Shown here piece after piece: positions 1-7,022 of a DNA stretch of 39,594 nt. The translations under genes were made by a program, and so were the position numbers. The notes under the pieces are model-generated. The model ran no database searches. It saw only the letters and a program-made list of their open reading frames with translations, and was not told where the DNA came from. The DNA lies in assembly GCA_016212395.1 (NCBI GenBank), contig JACRGF010000001.1, positions 1 to 39,594 of the forward strand, read 5' to 3'. Position 1 is the first letter of the stretch. Each line of letters opens with the position of its first letter. The stretch is from Microcaldota archaeon. Its GTDB lineage: Archaea > Micrarchaeota > Micrarchaeia > Burarchaeales > JACRGF01.

Positions 1-732
1 AAAGCAGTGATAAGGAAAGTGGCAGTCGAGACTCCGGACGTAAAAACGTTTTCGCTCGAGATGGAAGAGAAAATGCGCTTCAAGCCAGGCCAGTTTGTCG
101 AGCTTTCAATTCTCGGAATTGGCGAAGCGCCAATCTCGATTTCCTCTTGCCCGCGAGACGAACTGCTTGAATTGTCGGTAAAGAGAGTGGGCGATGTTAC
201 GAACGTGCTGCACGAGCTGAAGCTTGGCGACAGCGTTTGGGTGCGCGGGCCTTACGGAAACGGGTGGCCTGAAGTTGAAGAAAACGACTTGGTGGTAGGA
301 GGAGGGATTGGAATCGCCCCGCTCAGGCCAGTAGTGAGAAGAGCTGGAAAAATAAGCGTGTATTACGGCGCGCGCACTCCTGAAGACTTGTGCTTCAAGA
401 AAGAATTGAAAGAATGGGGCAAAAAAATGAAAGTTGAGGTGACTGTAGACAGTGAGGGGGCAGGCTGGAACGGAAGCGTGGGGCCTGTGACGGCGCTCAT
501 CGAAAAAGCAGGGCGGCTGGATGGAAAAGCTCTTATTTGCGGGCCTCCAATCATGATAAAATTCGTTGCAGACGCGCTGAAGAAAAAAGGAGTGAAGGAA
601 GAAAACGTGTTCGTTTCTCTCGAGAGAGTGATGAAGTGCGGGTTCGGAAAATGCGGCAGGTGCATGCTCGGAGGAAAATACGTGTGCACGGACGGGCCGG
701 TGTTCAAATACTCTGAAATGCCGAGAGAATAA
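1..732 (+). CDS. hydG: NiFe (sulf)hydrogenase gamma subunit, FAD/NAD(P)-binding, 5' partial
   Basis: This is the flavin subunit of a cytoplasmic group 3b NiFe hydrogenase. It passes electrons between NAD(P)H and the iron-sulfur chain of the delta subunit. The reading frame is open to base 1, and the family is about 280-290 residues, so roughly the first 40 residues lie outside the window; the GTG at 7 is unlikely to be the true start. Visible motifs are an FAD-binding PISISS near residue 40, a nucleotide-binding GGGIGIAPLRP near residue 100, and a C-terminal 2Fe-2S motif (CGFGKCGRC followed by VCTDGP) as in PyrK-like ferredoxin-reductase proteins. It lies just upstream of the delta and alpha genes, the order seen in Pyrococcus hydBGDA, so a beta subunit gene is expected immediately upstream. 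PyrK alone is unlikely because of this context. Confidence 0.9.
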   Translation, partial: KAVIRKVAVETPDVKTFSLEMEEKMRFKPGQFVELSILGIGEAPISISSCPRDELLELSVKRVGDVTNVLHELKLGDSVWVRGPYGNGWPEVEENDLVVGGGIGIAPLRPVVRRAGKISVYYGARTPEDLCFKKELKEWGKKMKVEVTVDSEGAGWNGSVGPVTALIEKAGRLDGKALICGPPIMIKFVADALKKKGVKEENVFVSLERVMKCGFGKCGRCMLGGKYVCTDGPVFKYSEMPRE

Positions 733-735
733 GAA

Positions 736-832
736 TGGTTTTGCAGTGGTTTCGAGTTGAGTCAACTGCAGTTGACTGCTCGACAACACTCTGGTTGTCG
801 ATGGTTTTGCAGTTGTTTTGAATGGTTTTGAG
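736..832 (+). promoter_or_regulatory. Hydrogenase intergenic region with palindrome, hairpin and GTTTTG repeats
   Basis: The spacer between the gamma and delta genes is unusually structured. An 18-bp perfect palindrome AGTCAACTGCAGTTGACT lies at 760-777. An 8-bp stem TCGACAAC/GTTGTCGA with a 6-nt loop lies at 780-801. GTTTTGCA occurs at 738-745 and 804-811, and GTTTTGAG at 825-832 overlaps the Shine-Dalgarno GAGGT (830-834) of the delta gene. The hairpins could act at the RNA level (differential expression of subunits) or the palindrome could be an operator. No function is shown. Confidence 0.45.
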
Positions 833-841
833 GTTGTTGCC

Positions 842-1618
842 GTGAAAAAGAAAAAACTGAGGATTGGAATTTACTCGCTTACTTCCTGTTCCGGCTGCCA
901 AGAGCAGATAATGGACTTGGAGGAAGAACTGCCGGAAATAGTCAAGGCAGTGGACATCGCGAATTTCGAGATGGTGAAAAAACTCGACGAGAAAGCGAAA
1001 GTGGACGTGGCGTTCGTTGAAGGGTGCGTCGCGAAAGCAGAGGAAATAGAGCGGGTGCGCGAGATCAGGAGGAAATGCGGCTTTCTCGTGTCAATGGGCA
1101 CGTGCGCGACTTACGGAGGCATTCCGGCAATCCGCAACCTGCATGAAGGATGGAAATTCGAAAAACTCGTTTACCCGGACGACTCGATGAGGCTTTCAGC
1201 CATCAAAGCGTCTCCTTTGAGCGACTATGTGAAAGTAGATTATTTCATACGCGGGTGCCCGATGAACAAGCTGGAGTTTCTTGAAGTGCTGAAAAGCCTC
1301 GCTGCAGGAAAAAAACCGCGCGAACTGAATTACGCAGTGTGCGTAGAGTGCAAAAAAAGGCAAGTGCCGTGCCTGCTCGTAAAGTTTCTGAAAGGCGAAG
1401 AAGGAGGAGGAATATGCCTCGGCCCAATCACGTACGCAGGATGCAATGCGATATGCCCGGCAAACGGAGTGCCTTGCCTGGGATGCAGAGGCCCGTTCGA
1501 AGACAGCAATGTTGAAAGCTACGTTCAAATGCTTGAAAAACACTTGAAAGGCGAGGACGTGAAAAGAATGCTTTCAACGTTCGCGGGAACGTCAAAAAAA
1601 CTCATAAAATTCGTGTGA
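842..1618 (+). CDS. hydD: NiFe (sulf)hydrogenase delta (small) subunit
   Basis: This is the small electron-transfer subunit, carrying the [4Fe-4S] clusters that link the NiFe site of the alpha subunit to the gamma subunit. The proximal-cluster motif SCSGCQ is near residue 13, followed by EGCVA, MGTCATYGG and RGCPMNK. A Cys-rich C-terminal half (CVECKKRQVPC, GGGICLGP, GCNAICP, PCLGCRGP) holds the remaining cluster ligands. The chosen GTG at 842 has a Shine-Dalgarno GAGGT (830-834) seven bases upstream and gives 258 aa, normal for group 3b. A TTG 24 bases earlier lacks a ribosome site. It overlaps the start of the alpha gene by 4 bases, which suggests translational coupling. Confidence 0.93.
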   Translation: MKKKKLRIGIYSLTSCSGCQEQIMDLEEELPEIVKAVDIANFEMVKKLDEKAKVDVAFVEGCVAKAEEIERVREIRRKCGFLVSMGTCATYGGIPAIRNLHEGWKFEKLVYPDDSMRLSAIKASPLSDYVKVDYFIRGCPMNKLEFLEVLKSLAAGKKPRELNYAVCVECKKRQVPCLLVKFLKGEEGGGICLGPITYAGCNAICPANGVPCLGCRGPFEDSNVESYVQMLEKHLKGEDVKRMLSTFAGTSKKLIKFV

Positions 1619-2931
1619 ACTCAGAGTTGGTGAAAATGAAGGCTGGAAAAAGAAAAATAACGCTCGAACACTTGTCTAAAATAGAAGGCCACGCCAAACT
1701 GCGGGTGAAAGTAGAGAACGGAGTAGTTGAAGAGTGCGAAGTGCAAGTGGTTGAAGGCGCGCGATTTTTTGAAGCAATATTGCGCGGAAGAAAGTTTCAC
1801 GAAGCCCCGTCGCTCACTTCCCGCATTTGCGGATTGTGCTCGGTATCGCATACCATTGCAGCGCTCGAAGCAGTAGAAAACGCCTGCAACATTAAAATGA
1901 ATTACACTACGATGCTCTTGCGCGAGCTCATGCACGCAGGCGAGTTTATCCAAGACCACACGCTTCACACGTGCTTCCTCGCGCTTCCGGACTTTCTCGG
2001 GTTTGAAAATGCGATTGAAATGGCGCAAGCAAACAGGGAAGAAACTAAAAAAGCGTTGCACGTGAAAAAAATAGGCAACGACATGGTGGAAATGATAGGA
2101 GGCAGGGAAGTCCACCCCATGACCGCGCTCGTGAACGGATTTTCAAAGCTTCCAAGCAGAAAGGAATTACAGCAAATGAAGGAAGCGCTCGAAGGCGCGA
2201 AAGAAGACGCGATGGCAATAGCGAAAGTAATGGCGCAACTGCCTTACCCTGAATTCGAGCGCGAAACTCAATACGTTTCAGTAGTAGGCTCTTCGTATCT
2301 AGGCGACTTGATTGCAACATGCAAAGGCAACGAGTGCTTCCCGCAGAAAAACTTCGCGGATTACTTGGACGAGTGCATGAACCCGGAATCAACAGCAAAA
2401 TACGTAGTGCGCGAAAACAAGGAGTTCATGGTAGGCTCGCTAGCGCGCTTCAACGTAAACATGCAGCACCTGAGCAAGAACGCGAAAAAAATAGTGCGCG
2501 AAAGCAAAATCAAATTCCCGAACTACAACCCGTTCTACAACAACTTCGCGCAGGCAGTGGAAACAGTGCACTGCATGGACAAAGCGCGGACAATAATAGG
2601 AGAACTTGAAGGAATGGAAATGGAAAAATACGAGGACGTATGCATAGACGCTGAAGACAAGCGCGCGAAGAGAGGCATTGGAGCAATAGAAGCACCGCGC
2701 GGAACGCTATACCACGACTACACTATCAGCGGAAACGCGATACAAAGCGCGAACATCATCACGCCAACAGCGCAAAACCTGAAAAACATAGAAGAAGACG
2801 TCAAAGCATTCCTGCCAACGCTCCTCGAAAAAGACAAGAAAGAAATAATCAGGAATTTGGAAAACCTCGTGCGCGCCTACGACCCGTGCATATCGTGCTC
2901 AGCACACTTCCTCACAGTAGAAGGAATTTAA
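1615..2931 (+). CDS. hydA: NiFe (sulf)hydrogenase alpha (large, catalytic) subunit
   Basis: This is the catalytic subunit that binds the NiFe(CN)2CO centre and interconverts H2 with protons and electrons. Both active-site signatures are visible: RICGLCSVSH near residue 68 (N-terminal pair of cysteines) and DPCISCSAH close to the C-terminus (second pair). The residues after that final His (FLTVEGI) would be the peptide removed by a maturation protease, and a candidate protease lies at 6595-6963. Length 438 aa from GTG 1615, which overlaps the delta stop codon in GTGTGA; ATG 1636 is an alternative. The set fits group 3b bifunctional NADP-reducing/sulfur-reducing hydrogenases rather than F420-reducing ones, because of the neighbouring flavin gamma subunit. 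Confidence 0.95.
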   Translation: MNSELVKMKAGKRKITLEHLSKIEGHAKLRVKVENGVVEECEVQVVEGARFFEAILRGRKFHEAPSLTSRICGLCSVSHTIAALEAVENACNIKMNYTTMLLRELMHAGEFIQDHTLHTCFLALPDFLGFENAIEMAQANREETKKALHVKKIGNDMVEMIGGREVHPMTALVNGFSKLPSRKELQQMKEALEGAKEDAMAIAKVMAQLPYPEFERETQYVSVVGSSYLGDLIATCKGNECFPQKNFADYLDECMNPESTAKYVVRENKEFMVGSLARFNVNMQHLSKNAKKIVRESKIKFPNYNPFYNNFAQAVETVHCMDKARTIIGELEGMEMEKYEDVCIDAEDKRAKRGIGAIEAPRGTLYHDYTISGNAIQSANIITPTAQNLKNIEEDVKAFLPTLLEKDKKEIIRNLENLVRAYDPCISCSAHFLTVEGI

Positions 2932-2936
2932 ACAAG

Positions 2937-2945
2937 AAAAAAAAA
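2937..2945 (-). terminator. Oligo-T terminator of the riboflavin operon
   Basis: Nine consecutive A on the plus strand give T9 on the transcribed minus strand, 20 bases past the ribD stop codon. Archaeal RNA polymerase terminates on such oligo-T runs. The site lies in the 34-bp convergent gap between hydA and ribD. Confidence 0.55.
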
Positions 2946-2965
2946 GTGCAATAATTTCTACAAAA

Positions 2966-4048
2966 TTATTTCTTTGCAACAGCCTCAACCAGCAAATCGC
3001 TTCCCATTCTTTTCACGCGCGTTATCTCCAATTCCTTCGCTTCGCTCATCTTGTCTATTCCATTCCCGCCAACCGCACTCTTCGCGTTTCTCCCGCCAAT
3101 CAGCTTGGGAGCAATGAAGAAAACGAACGTGTCAACAGCAAGCGCTTGAATGAAGCTTGCGTTTACTTCACTTCCACCTTCCACCAACACGCTTGAAACC
3201 TCCAGTTCGCCCAAGCGCTTCAGCAAATCGCGCACATCAACCTTTCCATCTTCATTCTCTTTGCAAACAACAACATTAACGCCTTTTTCTTCTAGTTGCT
3301 TTTTCTTTTCCGAGTCATGCCTGGGGGTAGTTGCAATCACAACTTTGCCTTCCTCGAAAACTTTTGCATCAAGAGGAACGCGCAAGCACGAGTCTAGAAC
3401 TACTCTCGTCGGGTTTTTTTTGTTTTTTATTCGCACGGTGAGCTGGGGGTCGTCCTTCAAAATCGTTTCAACTCCAACGAGAACTGCATCATGCTCTGCC
3501 CGCAGTTTTCTTGCAAACGCGCGAGATTTTTCACACGTAATCCACTTCGAATCTCCGGAATTGCACGAGGTTTTTCCGTCCAAGCTCTCCGCGCACTTGA
3601 GAGTTACGAACGGCAAGCGAGTGGAAACAAATTTGAAAAACTTTTCGTTAAGCCGAACTGCGCCTGTTTCACAAACTCCGAATTCAACGAGTATTCCTGC
3701 TTGCTTCAATTCGCTTTCTCCATTCACGCTTGGGTTTGCATCTTTCACTGCGCAAACCACTTTTTTTATTCCTGCTTGAATTATCGCAGGCACGCAAGGA
3801 GGAGTTTTCTTGCTTGAATGCGAGCAAGGCTCGAGCGAAACGAAAAGCGTTGCGCCACGCGCGAGTTCGCCTGCCTGCTTCAACGCGTTAATTTCAGCAT
3901 GAGGCCCTCCGAAAAACTCGTGAGCTCCCTCGCCGACTATCTCACCGTCCTTTACAACCACTGCGCCAACCCGCGGGTTAGGGGAAGGATTAAATTTTCG
4001 CGCGAGTTTGAGCGCCCGCAACATGAATTTTTCGCCTTCAACCTGCAT
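2966..4048 (-). CDS. ribD: Bifunctional riboflavin biosynthesis protein RibD (deaminase/reductase)
   Basis: It catalyses deamination of diaminohydroxyphosphoribosylaminopyrimidine and NADPH-dependent side-chain reduction in riboflavin synthesis. The N-terminal half is a cytidine-deaminase fold with zinc motifs HAE (GGPHAEINAL, about residue 47) and SLEPCSHSSKKTPPC (about 70-85). The C-terminal half (about 145-360) is a RibD_C reductase with LVEGGSEVNASF. Length 360 aa matches the bacterial fused enzyme; most archaea use a separate reductase and a different ring-opening route, so this is a bacterial-type gene. ATG 4048 is chosen because GGTG lies 8 bases upstream; a TTG six bases earlier is possible. 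It is the last gene of the operon. Confidence 0.93.
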   Translation of the reverse strand: MQVEGEKFMLRALKLARKFNPSPNPRVGAVVVKDGEIVGEGAHEFFGGPHAEINALKQAGELARGATLFVSLEPCSHSSKKTPPCVPAIIQAGIKKVVCAVKDANPSVNGESELKQAGILVEFGVCETGAVRLNEKFFKFVSTRLPFVTLKCAESLDGKTSCNSGDSKWITCEKSRAFARKLRAEHDAVLVGVETILKDDPQLTVRIKNKKNPTRVVLDSCLRVPLDAKVFEEGKVVIATTPRHDSEKKKQLEEKGVNVVVCKENEDGKVDVRDLLKRLGELEVSSVLVEGGSEVNASFIQALAVDTFVFFIAPKLIGGRNAKSAVGGNGIDKMSEAKELEITRVKRMGSDLLVEAVAKK

Positions 4049-4049
4049 A

Positions 4050-4097
4050 AACAAAACACCAAAACCACAAAACTCCTAAACCCCAAAACTACAAAAA
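4050..4097 (-). repeat. GTTTTGNN octamer array between ribA and ribD
   Basis: Read on the minus strand this is six in-phase octamers of the form GTTTTGNN (GTTTTGTT, GTTTTGGT, GTTTTGTG, GTTTAGGA, GTTTTGGG, TTTTTGTA). It fills most of the 84-bp ribA-ribD spacer and contains the Shine-Dalgarno GGTG of ribD. The octamer pair GTTTAGGA next to GTTTTGGG recurs in the array at 5271-5318. Confidence 0.7.
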
Positions 4098-4132
4098 TAC
4101 CAACGTACATTTTCGTTCCAAAACATCCTCAT

Positions 4133-4729
4133 TCATTCAAGCAAATGGTTCAGTTTCGTTTTCTTCGTTTCAAGGTATTTGAAATTGTGCTCGTTCGGGG
4201 TTATTGAAAGCGGGACGCGTTCAACTACGCTTATTCCGCTTCCGTTCAGCCCGATTATTTTCTCAGGATTGTTCGTGAGCAGGCGCACGCTCTTCACTCT
4301 CAAATGCTTGAGAATTTCCGCAGCAGCCTCGTAAGAACGCAGGTCTTTCTCGAACCCGAGCTGTTTGTTCGCCTCAACAGTATCCAAACCTTGCTCTTGC
4401 AAAGAATACGCCTTGATCTTGTTCGCCAACCCAATGCCCCTGCCTTCCTGCCTCAAGTAAACAAGCACGCCCTTGCCCTCGCAGTCAATCAACTTCAGCG
4501 CTTCTTCAAACTGCTGTCGGCAGTCGCACTTCAGCGAGCCGAGCGTGTCGCCAGTCAGGCACTGGCTGTGAAGGCGCACTAAAACATTTTCACAATCAGA
4601 CACGCTGCCCTTGACGAGCGCCAAATGCTCTTCATTCGAACCATCGGAAAAAGCAAAAACAGAAAACGCTCCGAACAAAGTAGGCAAGCTCGAACTGGCA
4701 ACGAAATTTAATTGTTTTTGTTGTTTCAT
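4133..4729 (-). CDS. ribA: GTP cyclohydrolase II
   Basis: The first step of riboflavin synthesis: it hydrolyses GTP to 2,5-diamino-6-ribosylamino-4-pyrimidinone phosphate with loss of formate and pyrophosphate. The zinc ligands are in CLTGDTLGSLKCDC (residues about 57-70, C-x10-C-x-C), preceded by VRLHSQC. The GTP-binding YLRQEGRGIGL follows (about residue 91), and LLTNNPEKI lies near the C-terminus. Length 198 aa is typical of the monofunctional enzyme. Archaea commonly use the unrelated GTP cyclohydrolase III, so this gene and ribD look acquired from bacteria. It lies 48 bases after ribH on the same strand. Confidence 0.95.
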   Translation of the reverse strand: MKQQKQLNFVASSSLPTLFGAFSVFAFSDGSNEEHLALVKGSVSDCENVLVRLHSQCLTGDTLGSLKCDCRQQFEEALKLIDCEGKGVLVYLRQEGRGIGLANKIKAYSLQEQGLDTVEANKQLGFEKDLRSYEAAAEILKHLRVKSVRLLTNNPEKIIGLNGSGISVVERVPLSITPNEHNFKYLETKKTKLNHLLE

Positions 4730-4777
4730 GGCAACGACTCTATAACTTGCCCGCGCATTGCTTTCTGTTTTCTGCGT

Positions 4778-5185
4778 TTACTGCAATCTCTGGCAGAGCT
4801 TGACTGCAGACTCTACTGCCCTGCGCGCGTACTCGTCAATGCGCGCCTGAGCATGAGCCCTGCTCGCGCCAGGCCCGATAATTCCAAGCGAAACAGGCTT
4901 TCCCTTCTCAACACTCAAGTCAATAGCCTTGCGCGCAGCATGCTGCGCGACAACCTCGTCATGCTGAGTCTGGCCTTCAAGCACAGCACCCAAAGTAACA
5001 ACTGCATCCACCTTGTCGCTTTCAAGCAGTTTCTTTATAGCAAGCGGCATGTCAAACGCGCCGGGAACGCGCAAAGTCTGCACGACCTCAGCACCGAGAA
5101 AACCAGCGTGCTCCTTCGCCCGCTCTTCCATCAAACGCGTAATCTCAGAGTTAAACTCTGAAACCACTAAACCCAACCTCACCAT
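4778..5185 (-). CDS. ribH: 6,7-dimethyl-8-ribityllumazine synthase
   Basis: Condenses the pyrimidine product of the RibA/RibD branch with dihydroxybutanone phosphate from RibB to form lumazine. Family marks are VSEFNSEIT at the N-terminus, [11 protein letters not shown] (substrate loop), [16 protein letters not shown] with the catalytic His, and SLGIIGPG. Length 135 aa is normal for this shell-forming enzyme. ATG 5185 is chosen because GGAGGTG lies 5 bases upstream; a GTG six bases earlier would overlap that ribosome site. It sits mid-operon between ribC and ribA. Confidence 0.94.
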   Translation of the reverse strand: MVRLGLVVSEFNSEITRLMEERAKEHAGFLGAEVVQTLRVPGAFDMPLAIKKLLESDKVDAVVTLGAVLEGQTQHDEVVAQHAARKAIDLSVEKGKPVSLGIIGPGASRAHAQARIDEYARRAVESAVKLCQRLQ

Positions 5186-5270
5186 GCACACACCTCCAAA
5201 AATAACTGTTTCCAGTTTCGAGTTTTCAGTCTTGAATTTTTAGTTTCGGAATATTTCGAAACTCGCAACA

Positions 5271-5318
5271 AACAAAACCCCAAAACTGCAAAACCGCAAA
5301 ACTCCTAAACCCCAAAAC
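5271..5318 (-). repeat. GTTTTGNN octamer array between ribC and ribH
   Basis: Six in-phase octamers on the minus strand: GTTTTGGG, GTTTAGGA, GTTTTGCG, GTTTTGCA, GTTTTGGG, GTTTTGTT. The array begins a few bases after the ribC stop and occupies part of the 141-bp ribC-ribH spacer. The spacer also carries a second T-rich motif family around 5210-5245 (GTTTCGA-type repeats). It resembles the arrays at 4050-4097 and 26529-26560. Confidence 0.7.
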
Positions 5319-5326
5319 CCCCAACG

Positions 5327-5809
5327 TTAATGAACGATAGTTTCTATTCCTCCAACATCCTGCTTTCCCTGCCTCGCGCCAGTGCCAGCGCGCTTTGAAA
5401 GCTCTTCAGAATTTCCAGCGAGCAGAACCGCATTCCGCGCGTGCTTCGTGCACCTGTCAAAGCAAATTTCCGCAAGCTCTTTCTCGTCCTTCGCCTCGCT
5501 CTCGTGCACGAACACTTCAACAATGTGCCTGCTGCACAACAACTGCGCGAGCATAATGCCCTGGCTTGCCTCGTGCGCGCACTGCTCGTCAATCGCTTCC
5601 TTTCCAGGCATTGCAAACGCAACGCACACGTCGCAACCCTGTTCCTCAAACAGTTTCTTGCAAGCAACAGCCAAGTCTTTCATGCCTGGAACAGTCCGGC
5701 GGACTATTGAAACACTCTCGAAATTATCACGCAATTCACTCGTGGCAATCTTGCCCATGTCGATCTTGGCGAACGTCGTATCAACAATCCCAATCTTGAC
5801 ATCACGCAT
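5327..5809 (-). CDS. ribC: Riboflavin synthase, archaeal type
   Basis: The last step of riboflavin synthesis: dismutation of two lumazine molecules. The sequence belongs to the archaeal riboflavin synthase family, which is a distant paralogue of lumazine synthase and unrelated to bacterial RibE. Marks are the N-terminal KIGIVDTTFAK, the RRTVPGMKDLAVACK loop, CDVCVAFAMPG, and HIVEVFVHESEAKD. Length 160 aa is normal. ATG 5809 has GGTGG a few bases upstream. It is the one clearly archaeal enzyme inside an otherwise bacterial-looking pathway. Confidence 0.93.
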   Translation of the reverse strand: MRDVKIGIVDTTFAKIDMGKIATSELRDNFESVSIVRRTVPGMKDLAVACKKLFEEQGCDVCVAFAMPGKEAIDEQCAHEASQGIMLAQLLCSRHIVEVFVHESEAKDEKELAEICFDRCTKHARNAVLLAGNSEELSKRAGTGARQGKQDVGGIETIVH

Positions 5810-5882
5810 TCAACCACCAAATAAACAATCCCATTAAAACAAACTAAGAAGCGCGCAAAAAAAACAATTGCAACGCGAACAA

Positions 5883-6542
5883 TCATTTTGCAGAAATTAT
5901 TTCTTCAGCTTCAACGAACGTGAATTTGTTTTCCTGCGCATACTTCATTGCTTCAATTTTCGACAAAGCCCTGCCAGTCCCAAGCATTTCGCACAAGACG
6001 ATGGCAGGAGGCAATGAGCCAGCCAAGCGCGAAAGCTCTACAGCCATTTCAGTATGCCCGCGCCGTTGCTTCAAGCCACGGGAAACGAGCAGGTGAACGT
6101 GGCCCGGAGCGCGGAAACTGCCTGCAAATTCTCCTTGCACGCCGTTGTTCAAGCCGCGCGAAACAAGCTTTTCAAACTCGCGTATAGTCAAAGAACGGTC
6201 GCAATCAGAAATTCCAGTGAACGTATCCTTGTGGTTGACCGAAACTGAAAACGCCGGCTTGTCGCCGTAAGGAGTCTTTGAATAATTCAAGCGCTTCAGC
6301 GTGTCGCTGCCCGACTGCGCGAACAAGTCAGACAAGAACGGCAAGCCTAACTTAACTGCAACTTCGCTGCTCGTAGCAAGGCAAATCAACCCGCCGCACT
6401 CCCTGCGAATCTTTCCAACCATTCCACTATCGACAAAACGAGCGTGAACGAGAAAATCAGCCTCGCCCTCGCGCTCCTCGCCATCGAATAGAATAACAGG
6501 CTTGCCTGAACGCAAGCACTCTACAGCCTCCACAACGCCCAT
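5883..6542 (-). CDS. ribB: 3,4-dihydroxy-2-butanone 4-phosphate synthase
   Basis: Converts ribulose 5-phosphate to dihydroxybutanone phosphate and formate, the four-carbon donor for RibH. The catalytic loop DGEEREGEADF is at residues about 20-30, followed by RRECGGLICLA. The segment TGISDCDRSLTIREF and the motif RRGHTEMAVELSRLAG with its catalytic His are typical. Length 219 aa matches the monofunctional enzyme. ATG 6542 has no clear ribosome site but lies 28 bases from a TATA-like box, so it is probably leaderless and the first gene of the ribBCHAD operon. rpiA at 8151 supplies a related pentose phosphate. Confidence 0.95.
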   Translation of the reverse strand: MGVVEAVECLRSGKPVILFDGEEREGEADFLVHARFVDSGMVGKIRRECGGLICLATSSEVAVKLGLPFLSDLFAQSGSDTLKRLNYSKTPYGDKPAFSVSVNHKDTFTGISDCDRSLTIREFEKLVSRGLNNGVQGEFAGSFRAPGHVHLLVSRGLKQRRGHTEMAVELSRLAGSLPPAIVLCEMLGTGRALSKIEAMKYAQENKFTFVEAEEIISAK

Positions 6543-6565
6543 AACCGAAAAATAGCGCGAACAAC

Positions 6566-6574
6566 ATTAAAATA
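6566..6574 (-). promoter_or_regulatory. TATA-like box of the riboflavin operon
   Basis: The minus strand reads TATTTTAA here, centred about 28 bases upstream of the ribB ATG. This is the spacing of an archaeal box A driving a leaderless transcript. Confidence 0.5.
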
Positions 6575-6592
6575 GATTACTCAAAAACGAAT

Positions 6593-6614
6593 AATTACTC
6601 TTTTTCGAGTAATT
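6593..6614 (-). terminator. Hairpin across the end of the maturation-protease gene
   Basis: A perfect 8-bp inverted repeat AATTACTC/GAGTAATT with a 6-base loop spans the stop codon of the protease gene at 6595. A third copy of the arm (ATTACTC) lies at 6576-6582, just upstream of the ribB TATA-like box. It may separate protease and riboflavin transcripts, but no T-run follows on the minus strand. Confidence 0.35.
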
Positions 6615-6963
6615 GTTTTGCTTGTTTTTTCGCTTCCCTTAACTTCATTCCTGAAGGCAGGCCGATTATTTTCACGTTTTTCATTCTGCTCAAAAGAAGG
6701 AACGTGCCTAAATCATAGTCGTGCCCGGAGAAAATGCTTCTGCCCTTAAGCTCGTCCACTTCAACGAACCGAACGCAGTTTATCCCGCGCACTACGTCCA
6801 AGATGAAAATCTGCTTTTCTTTCTCGTAGTTCAACAGCGCTTCAGGATTGCGCGCGAAAAAGAATTCGAAGCAGCGCATTTCTTTCTGCAGCGCTTTCCC
6901 CACGTCCAGCGCCAGGCGGTCTTCTTCAAGCAACTCGTTTCCGAAACACACCACTTTCCTCAA
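6595..6963 (-). CDS. Probable hydrogenase maturation endopeptidase (HycI/HyaD-like, M52)
   Basis: It probably trims the C-terminal peptide of the hydrogenase large subunit after nickel insertion. The N-terminus VVCFGNELLEEDRLALDVG resembles the family signature GNxLxxDDxxG, with acidic residues at the nickel-sensing position. A later HDYDLGTFLL could carry the His ligand. At 122 aa it is shorter than the usual 150-160. TTG 6963 is preferred because GGTGA lies 6 bases upstream and the GN motif then falls seven residues in; GTG 6972 is the alternative. A NiFe hydrogenase with a matching DPCxxC-x2-H tail is encoded 3.7 kb away. The assignment rests on motif and context and is moderately secure. 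Confidence 0.65.
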   Translation of the reverse strand: MRKVVCFGNELLEEDRLALDVGKALQKEMRCFEFFFARNPEALLNYEKEKQIFILDVVRGINCVRFVEVDELKGRSIFSGHDYDLGTFLLLSRMKNVKIIGLPSGMKLREAKKQAKQLLEKE

Positions 6964-6992
6964 AAAAATCACCGCAGAAAGATTAATGACGG

Positions 6993-7000
6993 TTTATATT
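6993..7000 (+). promoter_or_regulatory. TATA-like box for the PAP2 gene
   Basis: TTTATATT is centred about 27 bases upstream of ATG 7023, which has no ribosome-binding site. Together these indicate a leaderless archaeal transcript. Confidence 0.65.
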
Positions 7001-7022
7001 TTTTGCTTGTTATTTAAAAGGC

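Noticed and set aside
1621-2115. Long antisense frame opposite hydA
   Set aside because: It is a shadow of a high-confidence gene, with unusual Phe/His-rich composition and no family signature.
5382-5837. Plus-strand frame of 151 codons opposite ribC
   Set aside because: Fully antisense to a clear riboflavin synthase gene; Ser/Thr-rich shadow translation without ribosome site.
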